6,542 nt of DNA, taken from Beijerinckiaceae bacterium (GTDB taxonomy: Bacteria; Pseudomonadota; Alphaproteobacteria; Rhizobiales; Beijerinckiaceae). Positions 1-5,312 of the stretch are shown here, piece by piece. Each line of letters begins with the position of its first letter. Positions within the stretch are counted from its first letter, which is position 1. Below the pieces are notes generated by a model. It saw only the letters and a program-made list of their open reading frames with translations, had not been told where the DNA came from and did not search any database. Location: the NCBI GenBank assembly GCA_947458675.1, contig CANHAW010000130.1, forward strand, positions 1 to 6,542, read 5' to 3'. The position numbers and the translations under genes are program-made.

Positions 1-2
1 CG

Positions 3-1559
3 ATCAGCACAAGCCTGCAGAAGGCTGACGGCCGCCGTGCTTTCGCTCTCGCGCGCCAGAGACAGGAGGCTCCAGGAACAGCCGGCCTTGTCGTCTCGCT
101 TTTCGATGCATCTTTTTTCGAAATTTTTTACGACAGCCTGCGCCGCGAACGAAGCGATGTCATTGCATTGCTTCGCGAGGATGGCGCCATTCTCGCCCGC
201 TCAGCACTCGACCCCGATGTTTTTCTGCCAGGCGCCACGCATGATGCGCGCGAAATATTGAAACGGGCTGACTATCTCAATGCGTCGCTGCGCGTTTCCG
301 ATGCCGAAAGGCAGGACATGCTCTACATCGTGCGACGTGTCGGCGAACATCCGGTTTTCCTCATTCACGGGCGATCGGTCGCCGGACTGCCATCGCAATG
401 GCTGGTGCGCATCCTGCCCTATGCGCTTTTGTGTCTGACAAGCATCAGTTTCATGCTTCTGCTGACATTGCGGACCTGGCAGGCCTCAAAGCGCGAACAG
501 CAGGCGCATGCGCAGCTGGCCGTCGAAGCAGCCAATCTGGCTTCCAAGACCGAGGCCAATCTCCGAATGACGCGGATGATGGATGCCAATGTGTTTGGCG
601 TCGTGACCTTTTCGGTGAACGGGATTATCTCTGCCAACGATGCTTTTCTGCGCATGGTCGGTGTCGGCCGCCGGCAATTCGAGCGCAATGGTTTCATCTG
701 GCGCAATGTGAAGGGGATCGACATTGGATGCGATCTTGCCCTGCTCGATGAATTGCGCGAGACGGGCACTTGCGCACCTTTCGAGACGGAAATTCTGATC
801 ACAGATCACCACACGGTCCCCGTCCTTGTCGGGGTGACGCTTTATGATCGGGATCCTTTCACCTGGACCTGTTTCGTTCTCGACCTCACGGAGAGGCGCG
901 AGCGTGAAGCGCAGCAGATCTTTGTCATGCGCGAATTGAACCATCGAACGAAAAATCTGCTCACCGTGATCCGGTCCATCGCCGGACAGATTGCGCGCAC
1001 AGGCTCAGGATGGGACGATTTCCGTGACCGCTTCAACAGTCGCCTGGCAGCATTGGCAAGCGCGCATGATCTGCTGGTCGACAGCAATTGGAACGGCGCG
1101 TCGCTGGCCCACCTCATCCAGTCGCAATTCAGCCAGTTTCACGATCTCGCAGCCGGCCAGATCGTCACTTCGGGAACGGACATCAATCTGTCGCCGCGCG
1201 CGGCTCAGGCGATCGGCATGGGCCTGTATGAGCTGATGACCAATGCCGTCAAATATGGAGCCCTGTCGACACCGAGCGGGCGCATCGAAGTCTTTTGGGC
1301 GATCCGTCATCAACATGAAGAAGAGCCGATCTTCCACATGCATTGGCGTGAACGGGGCGGCCCGCCGGTGCTTTCGCCGCCGCATCGCGGCTTTGGACAT
1401 ATTGTGATTGCGGAAATGACGGCGCGCTCCCTGCGCGGCGAGGTCAATTACGCCTTCGAGCCTGAAGGTGTGAGCTGGCATCTGAAAGCACCGCTCGAAG
1501 CCGTCGAAGAAAATTATGACGCCGCTGACAGGCCGACGAGCGAAAGTCGGGCTGCCTGA
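3..1559 (+). CDS. HWE-family sensor histidine kinase, 5'-truncated by window edge
   Basis: The frame is open from the left edge to a TGA at 1557-1559, giving 518 visible residues, so the true start lies outside the window. Numbering is from base 3. Residues ~30-125 resemble a periplasmic Cache-type sensor region (SDVIALLREDGAILAR is typical). A hydrophobic segment at ~133-158 is a transmembrane helix, followed by an Ala/Gln/Glu-rich linker likely to be coiled coil. A PAS-like domain spans ~190-300. The phospho-acceptor block RELNHRTKNLL places the catalytic His at 314. The N-box reads GLYELMTNAVKYG with Asn414, the WxE motif is W448-R-E450, and the G-box contains GFG. Known of the family: HWE kinases autophosphorylate and pass phosphate to response regulators, often single-domain or PhyR-type in alphaproteobacteria. 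Odd: the His that gives HWE its 'H' is Tyr409 here. No response regulator is in view, so ligand and partner are unknown. Family assignment is secure; the sensor domain type is less so. Confidence 0.93.
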   Translation: MSTSLQKADGRRAFALARQRQEAPGTAGLVVSLFDASFFEIFYDSLRRERSDVIALLREDGAILARSALDPDVFLPGATHDAREILKRADYLNASLRVSDAERQDMLYIVRRVGEHPVFLIHGRSVAGLPSQWLVRILPYALLCLTSISFMLLLTLRTWQASKREQQAHAQLAVEAANLASKTEANLRMTRMMDANVFGVVTFSVNGIISANDAFLRMVGVGRRQFERNGFIWRNVKGIDIGCDLALLDELRETGTCAPFETEILITDHHTVPVLVGVTLYDRDPFTWTCFVLDLTERREREAQQIFVMRELNHRTKNLLTVIRSIAGQIARTGSGWDDFRDRFNSRLAALASAHDLLVDSNWNGASLAHLIQSQFSQFHDLAAGQIVTSGTDINLSPRAAQAIGMGLYELMTNAVKYGALSTPSGRIEVFWAIRHQHEEEPIFHMHWRERGGPPVLSPPHRGFGHIVIAEMTARSLRGEVNYAFEPEGVSWHLKAPLEAVEENYDAADRPTSESRAA

Positions 1560-1565
1560 GAGCCA

Positions 1566-1608
1566 AGAAAAAAGGCCCGGCTTGCGCCGGGCCTTCGATT
1601 TTTTATTT
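1566..1608. terminator. Bidirectional Rho-independent terminator between convergent genes
   Basis: A perfect 10-bp stem (AAGGCCCGGC at 1572-1581, GCCGGGCCTT at 1586-1595) with a TTGC loop lies just after the kinase stop codon. On the plus strand it is followed by CGATTTTTTATTT. On the minus strand the A-run at 1568-1573 gives six Ts at the end of the stem. It can therefore end both the kinase transcript and the minus-strand transcript carrying the 38-codon gene, whose stop codon lies within the plus-strand T-tract. Confidence 0.9.
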
Positions 1609-1719
1609 GCCCTGCAGCGAAGCAATCAGCTTTTCGCCGCCTGCAAACAATCCGCTCAGGACGAGCACGCCAACAGTCATGCCGGCGCTAACGATGATCA
1701 TGTGAATCGTCCATTCCAT
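1603..1719 (-). CDS. Putative 38-aa single-pass membrane microprotein
   Basis: An ATG at 1719-1717 opens a 38-codon frame ending in TAA at 1605-1603. A good Shine-Dalgarno sequence, AAGGA (1732-1728), sits 8 nt before the ATG. The product starts MEWTIHMIIVSAGMTVGVLV, continues with a hydrophobic stretch to about residue 27 (the TM helix covers about residues 5-27), and ends in a short polar tail GGEKLIASLQGK with two Lys near its end. This fits a small inner-membrane protein. The stop is followed directly by the bidirectional hairpin terminator, as expected of a real gene end. It lies 84 bp downstream of the 95-codon minus-strand ORF and may share its transcript. I do not recognise a family, and no function can be given. 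Start, ribosome site, hydrophobic pattern and terminator agree, so this is probably real despite its length. Confidence 0.68.
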   Translation of the reverse strand: MEWTIHMIIVSAGMTVGVLVLSGLFAGGEKLIASLQGK

Positions 1720-1803
1720 TTTGGTAATCCTTCAGAAGATGCGAGGAAATCGGCCCGGCGTCCGGGTCACGAATCCTGTTGATTGGGGTTCAATTCCGCA
1801 GGC

Positions 1804-2091
1804 TCAAACGAGCTGCGGCGGACCCCGTGCATCGAAACCGAAGGTGAAACTGGAAGGATGGCCGCCAGCGCGCGCGGCCAAAGCAGAGACCGTCTGGCCT
1901 CGCACAATGCCAAACAGCGAACCGGCCGCTTGGACGGCACCGTCTTTCGCATCCGGCAGATCAGCACTGGAATCCTCGAAAACGAGTTCGATTCCAGGCG
2001 CCGTGACGGATTGTTCGTAAGAGGGAGCGATAACGAAAAACGGCAGAAGAAGCAGAATAAGGCCGGCCAAAAACATGGGCCGCAGCTCCAT
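1804..2091 (-). CDS. Hypothetical membrane-anchored protein, about 95 aa
   Basis: From an ATG at 2091-2089 the frame runs 95 codons to TGA at 1806-1804. Residues 1-24 (MELRPMFLAGLILLLLPFFV and following) look like a signal anchor or uncleaved signal peptide. The rest is a mildly acidic then small-residue-rich soluble tail beginning SYEQSVTAPGIELVFEDSSA. The start is uncertain: the region before ATG 2091 is only G-rich, without a clear AGGAG. In-frame GTG and TTG codons upstream (as far as 2187) would add a basic stretch containing RQTINRARQWLGG, which would suit an anchor facing the cytoplasm. Codons read as plausible coding sequence, mostly with G or C at third positions. The overlapping plus-strand frame looks like a shadow. 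The 84 bp after the stop hold a short hairpin (1754-1766, 5-bp GC stem) without a T-run, a weak terminator at best. No family recognised. Confidence 0.5.
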   Translation of the reverse strand: MELRPMFLAGLILLLLPFFVIAPSYEQSVTAPGIELVFEDSSADLPDAKDGAVQAAGSLFGIVRGQTVSALAARAGGHPSSFTFGFDARGPPQLV

Positions 2092-2253
2092 GCCGCCCAG
2101 CCATTGCCTCGCCCTGTTGATTGTCTGCCTCACGCGATTGGCGCCTGGTCGTTTCCCATGGGGACCATGGTGCACGGACGGCCACAACAGTCCAGCGCCT
2201 AATTGCCCGCGACCGCGGAGCGGCAGGCAAGACGACCAGAAGGTGGAAAAAAG

Positions 2254-2329
2254 TGGCTCCCCGAGCAGGACTCGAACCTGCGACCAGACGATTAACAGTC
2301 GTCTGCTCTACCAACTGAGCTATCGGGGA
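2254..2329 (-). tRNA. tRNA-Asn(GTT)
   Basis: On the minus strand the gene begins TCCCCGA at 2329 and its acceptor pairs perfectly with TCGGGGA (2264-2258). Discriminator G (complement of C2257) and an encoded CCA (2256-2254) follow. The D-arm reads TAGCTCAGTTGGTAGAGCA. The anticodon stem is GACGA/TCGTC with loop CTGTTAA, putting the GTT anticodon at 2296-2294. The T-arm is GCAGG-TTCGAGT-CCTGC. All arms pair and the length is 76 nt with CCA. A run of six Ts on the minus strand (2252-2247) follows almost at once, which could aid termination although no hairpin separate from the tRNA is clear. Confidence 0.98.
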
Positions 2330-2355
2330 CCGATGCCGCTCAAGCGACCGGGGGG

Positions 2356-2383
2356 CATATAGCAAGCTCACCGCTCATTGCAA
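2356..2383 (-). promoter_or_regulatory. Probable sigma-70-type promoter of tRNA-Asn
   Basis: On the minus strand TTGCAA (2383-2378) and TATATG (2361-2356) are separated by 16 bp. The -10 element is 26 bp upstream of the mature tRNA 5' end, a suitable distance for a short leader. The spacer is one base short of the optimum, so this is a prediction by pattern only. Confidence 0.45.
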
Positions 2384-2454
2384 AGCGGAAAACGCCCATC
2401 GGGATCGATTTCTGCGGCAAAGATGAAATTACGCCGGTGTGAGCATGCTTGCCC

Positions 2455-2484
2455 TTGCCCCCGGCCCCTGTCTCTTGGTAAGAC
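2455..2484 (+). promoter_or_regulatory. Possible promoter of tRNA-Cys
   Basis: TTGCCC (2455-2460) and TAAGAC (2479-2484) are 18 bp apart and lie 30 bp before the mature tRNA-Cys 5' end. The -10 match is moderate. A second TTGCCC at 2449-2454 would give too long a spacer. The position is sensible, the motif weak. Confidence 0.3.
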
Positions 2485-2486
2485 CG

Positions 2487-2513
2487 CGCGCCCACGGTTT
2501 GATCCGTGGCGCG
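2487..2513 (+). other. GC-rich hairpin in the leader of tRNA-Cys
   Basis: CGCGCCCACGG (2487-2497) pairs with CCGTGGCGCG (2504-2513), giving 10 bp with one bulged C (2491) and a TTTGAT loop. It ends one base before the mature tRNA-Cys 5' end and begins two bases after the proposed -10 element. It could be an RNA structure next to the RNase P cleavage site, or a DNA palindrome near the start of transcription. There is no T-run, so it is not a normal terminator. Confidence 0.6.
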
Positions 2514-2514
2514 A

Positions 2515-2588
2515 GGCCTCGTGGCGGAGTGGCTACGCAGAGGACTGCAAATCCTTGCACCCCGGTTCGATTCCGGGCGAGGCCTCCA
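2515..2588 (+). tRNA. tRNA-Cys(GCA)
   Basis: The acceptor GGCCTCG (2515-2521) pairs with CGAGGCC (2578-2584), followed by discriminator T (2585), usual for tRNA-Cys, and an encoded CCA (2586-2588). The anticodon arm is GAGGA-CTGCAAA-TCCTT, with GCA at 2547-2549 and one G-U closing pair. The T-arm is CCCGG-TTCGATT-CCGGG. Length is 74 nt. The stop codon of the convergent tctC-like gene begins only 7 bp beyond the CCA. Confidence 0.98.
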
Positions 2589-2595
2589 AATAGAT

Positions 2596-3579
2596 CTAGT
2601 CGAGCTTCACTTTAGCCTCGGCGACCACTTTGCCCCAGCGGGCGACTTCCGATTTCACGAATTCGGCGAAGGGCGCACCGTAGAGATTCGGTATGTCGGA
2701 GCCGTTGCGGCGCCAGGCTTCCATGATAGCGGGGCTGGCAAGTGCGGTCTGAAGCTCTTTGGTCATGCGCGCGACAATGGCATCGGGTGTGCCCTTGGGC
2801 GCCCACATGGCGTACCAGGTCGCCACTTCAAAGCCTTTGAGGCCCGCATCAGCAGCAGTCGGCACATTCGGGAAGGCGGCAGCGCGCTTGGGTGCGGCAA
2901 CCGCAAGAGCACGCAGCGAGCCGCCCTCGATCTGGGCCGCCGATGAGCCGAGCCCGTCGAACATCAAATCGATATGGCCCGCCACGAGATCCTGCAGCGC
3001 CGGGCCGGCGCCGCGATAGGGCACATGGGTCAGATTGGTGCCGGTGACGATCTTGAACAATTCGCCGGCCAGATGGTGGGTCGTTCCATTCCCCGCCGAA
3101 CCGAAGTTCAATTTGCCGGGATTGGCCTTCGCGAAAGCCACCAGCTCCTCGACTGTTTTGGCCGCGACCTTGGTTGGGTTGACGACAATCACCTGCGGGG
3201 GCTGCGAAACCAGGCCGATCGGCGCAAAATCCGTCTCGATATTGTAATCGAGCTTGGGATAGAGAGCCGGCGCGATGGCGTGATGGGCGGCGCCGATGAA
3301 GAAAGTATAGCCATCCGGCGCGGCTTTGGCGGCCGCCGAGGCTCCTACCGTGCCACCGGCCCCTGCCCGGTTATCGATGATAATACGGGCGCCCATCTGA
3401 TTTTCGAGCTGGGCGGCGAGCGGCCTGGCGAAAGCATCGGTTCCACCGCCGGCGGCAAAGGGAATGATGAAAGTGATCGGCTTGTTCGGCCAGGCTTGCT
3501 GCGCATGGGCAGGAGCAAGAGCCGGGATGGTGGCGCAAGCGGCTATTGCCGCCAGAGCAAGACTGCGGAAACTGGCCAT
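2596..3579 (-). CDS. TctC/Bug-family tripartite tricarboxylate transporter substrate-binding protein
   Basis: The 327-residue product is a periplasmic binding protein that would capture a small carboxylate or related compound for a TctA/TctB-type importer. Residues 1-26 form a signal peptide (MASFRSLALAAIAACATIPA, then LAPAHA) with likely cleavage after AHA. The mature part begins QQAWPNKPITFIIPFAAGGG, the classic Bug start. NRAGAGGTVGA (70-80), a following PDGYTFF block and VPYRGAGPALQDLVAGHIDL are further family hallmarks, and the length is normal. The ATG at 3579 was chosen because AGGGGG (3594-3589) lies 9 nt upstream and the signal peptide begins there. The open frame extends upstream to 3741, but those residues look unlike a signal peptide. 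No tctA or tctB gene is in the window, so this is an orphan receptor here, as is common for the family. The ligand cannot be told from sequence. A 12-bp palindrome about 40 bp upstream may be an operator. Confidence 0.95.
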   Translation of the reverse strand: MASFRSLALAAIAACATIPALAPAHAQQAWPNKPITFIIPFAAGGGTDAFARPLAAQLENQMGARIIIDNRAGAGGTVGASAAAKAAPDGYTFFIGAAHHAIAPALYPKLDYNIETDFAPIGLVSQPPQVIVVNPTKVAAKTVEELVAFAKANPGKLNFGSAGNGTTHHLAGELFKIVTGTNLTHVPYRGAGPALQDLVAGHIDLMFDGLGSSAAQIEGGSLRALAVAAPKRAAAFPNVPTAADAGLKGFEVATWYAMWAPKGTPDAIVARMTKELQTALASPAIMEAWRRNGSDIPNLYGAPFAEFVKSEVARWGKVVAEAKVKLD

Positions 3580-3619
3580 AGAACATTTCCCCCTGTTGCG
3601 CCGCTCAAAGGCCGCGCTG

Positions 3620-3631
3620 ACAATGCATTGT
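3620..3631. promoter_or_regulatory. 12-bp palindrome, candidate operator between tctC-like gene and phr
   Basis: ACAATGCATTGT is a perfect 12-bp inverted repeat located 41 bp upstream of the tctC-like ATG, in the 231-bp region shared by two divergent genes. A second, shorter repeat, TGTTCAACA (3629-3637), overlaps it. Such symmetry suits a dimeric repressor site. The rest of the intergenic region (3580-3810) shows a TTGACC at 3713-3718 without a convincing -10, and no clear TGATCC-type sigma-E element before phr. The regulator is unknown. Confidence 0.35.
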
Positions 3632-3810
3632 TCAACATAGAGGGGGATCTGGAAAGACCAGTCTTCAGGTCGCGCACATTTCCGCGAGACCCCCCAGGCG
3701 GCATTTGTCAGCTTGACCGGGGCCTTCCCGCAGCGCATCAAGGTTACGGCTTAAATCTATTGGCGGTCCGCGACCGTAGATGTGTCGATTTCCGAGGACT
3801 TCACGCCCGA

Positions 3811-5283
3811 ATGCCGCCCATGCCGCCCCGCCCTGCCATTGTCTGGTTCCGCGACGACCTGCGCCTCTCGGACCAGCCAGCCCTTACAGCCGCGATCGAA
3901 ACCGGCGCCCCAATCCTTGCCATCTATATTTTCGATGAGAAAAGTCCGGGCCTTCGCGCGCCCGGCGGCGCCACGCGCTGGTGGCTGCATCATTCCCTGA
4001 CTTCGCTCGCCCGCAGTCTGGAGCGGATCGGCGGACGCCTCGATATCCTCTCGGGCCCCTCGCTTCCGCTCCTGCTCGATCTCGCCCGCGCGGCAGACGC
4101 ACAGGCGGTCTTTTGGACGCGCCGCTATGGCGCGGCTGAAATTGCCATCGACAAACAGGCCAAGGCCGATCTGTCCGATGCCGGCATCCTTGTCCGCAGC
4201 CTCAATGGACAATTGCTGCACGAGCCTTGGGAAGTGCAATCCAAGCTTGGCGATTTTTATCGCGTCTATTCGCCATTCTGGCGCGCGGCTCAGGCACGGC
4301 CTGAACCTGCTCCCCCATTGCCTGCGCCCTCCAAAATGAAAGCGGCCGTCTGGCCGAAACAGGCGCCGAAAACTGTGGCCCTCGAGAGCCTGAATCTTCT
4401 GCCGACAAAACCCGATTGGGCGGGCGGTCTTCGCGACACCTGGCAGCCCGGCGAAGCCGGCGCCCAAGCGCGGCTTGAGGCCTTTCTCGACAATCGGATC
4501 GGCCAATACGCATCCCTGCGCGATCGGCCCGACCAGCCCGGCACGTCCTTACTGTCAGCCCATATCCGGCATGGCGAAATATCGCCTCGCCAGATCTATC
4601 ACGCGACCAAACACGCGCAGCACCAGCACGGCCTCCCCGCGCGCGATTGCGACAAATTCATCGCCGAAATTGGCTGGCGCGAATTTGCTCATCACCTCCT
4701 CTATCATTTTCCCGATTTGCGCAGCCGCAACTTCCAGCCGAAATTCGACGCCTTTCCCTGGCGCGATCCGCAGGCGCAAGAATTGTCTGCCTGGCAAGGC
4801 GGACAAACCGGCTATCCGATCGTCGATGCAGGCATGCGCGAACTCTGGCAGACGGGCACGATGCACAATCGCGTGCGCATGATCGCCGCCTCGTTTCTCG
4901 TCAAAGATCTGCTCATCGACTGGCGCATCGGCGAAGAATGGTTTTGGGACACTTTATGCGACGCCTGCCCCGCCAATAATACGGCAAGCTGGCAATGGGT
5001 GGCGGGCTCGGGCGCCGATGCCGCTCCCTATTTCCGCATTTTCAACCCCGTCCTGCAGGGGCAGAAATTCGATCCCCACGGCGCCTATGTGCGCAAATAT
5101 GTGCCCGAACTCGCGAAGCTTCCCGACCCATGGATACACCAACCCTGGGATGCGCCAGAGCCTGTTCTGAAACAGGCCGGCATTGAACTCGGCCGCGATT
5201 ATCCCAAACCCATGGTGGATCATTCGCGGGCCCGTGACCGCGCGCTTGCTGCGCTCGCCACCACCAAAACCGACATGGCCTGA
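3811..5283 (+). CDS. phr: Class I deoxyribodipyrimidine photolyase (CPD photolyase)
   Basis: The 490-residue flavoenzyme uses blue or near-UV light to split cyclobutane pyrimidine dimers in DNA. The N-terminal antenna-binding alpha/beta domain starts MPPMPPRPAIVWFRDDLRLS. The C-terminal FAD domain contains EIGWREFAHHLL (Glu286, Trp289), TGYPIVDAGMREL, MHNRVRMIAASFLVKDLLID (Asn353, Arg354) and SWQWVAGSG followed by PYFRIFNP. By alignment to E. coli Phr from memory, the electron-transfer Trp triad is intact: W317, W371 and W394 correspond to W306, W359 and W382, with nearly the same spacing. Length is normal for the class. The ATG at 3811 was chosen for the N-terminus; a second ATG at 3820 is possible. 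GAGGA at 3794-3798 is a rather distant ribosome site. The open frame continues upstream to 2974, but that part is antisense to tctC. The next gene starts 29 bp after the stop, so they probably share a transcript. The antenna cofactor cannot be told. Confidence 0.97.
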   Translation: MPPMPPRPAIVWFRDDLRLSDQPALTAAIETGAPILAIYIFDEKSPGLRAPGGATRWWLHHSLTSLARSLERIGGRLDILSGPSLPLLLDLARAADAQAVFWTRRYGAAEIAIDKQAKADLSDAGILVRSLNGQLLHEPWEVQSKLGDFYRVYSPFWRAAQARPEPAPPLPAPSKMKAAVWPKQAPKTVALESLNLLPTKPDWAGGLRDTWQPGEAGAQARLEAFLDNRIGQYASLRDRPDQPGTSLLSAHIRHGEISPRQIYHATKHAQHQHGLPARDCDKFIAEIGWREFAHHLLYHFPDLRSRNFQPKFDAFPWRDPQAQELSAWQGGQTGYPIVDAGMRELWQTGTMHNRVRMIAASFLVKDLLIDWRIGEEWFWDTLCDACPANNTASWQWVAGSGADAAPYFRIFNPVLQGQKFDPHGAYVRKYVPELAKLPDPWIHQPWDAPEPVLKQAGIELGRDYPKPMVDHSRARDRALAALATTKTDMA

Positions 5284-5312
5284 ACGGCCAAAAAATTCCG
5301 AAAGAAGTTGCA

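Noticed and set aside
1774..1803. Possible tRNA 3' fragment (GGTTCAATTCC looks like a T-loop)
   Set aside because: The flanking bases do not pair as a 5-bp T-stem, and no acceptor or anticodon arm can be built upstream.
1961..2371. 136-codon minus-strand ORF beginning MSLLYAPRSLERHR
   Set aside because: It is the translation of tRNA-Asn and its flanks (SPIAQLVEQTTVNRLVAGSS is a well-known artefact peptide of such tRNA genes).
2506..2946. 146-codon plus-strand ORF beginning MARGLVAEWLRRG
   Set aside because: It reads through tRNA-Cys and then antisense to the tctC-like gene; no ribosome site or domain supports it.
3580..3741. Upstream extension of the tctC-like frame to 3741
   Set aside because: The added residues lack signal-peptide character, while ATG 3579 has a good ribosome site and starts a typical signal peptide.
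2974..3810. Upstream extension of the photolyase frame, which stays open to 2974
   Set aside because: The extra 279 codons lie antisense to tctC or in the intergenic region and match no photolyase domain; the enzyme starts naturally at 3811.
3757..4506. 249-codon minus-strand ORF opposite phr
   Set aside because: Shadow frame of a GC-rich coding sequence; the plus strand encodes an unmistakable photolyase.
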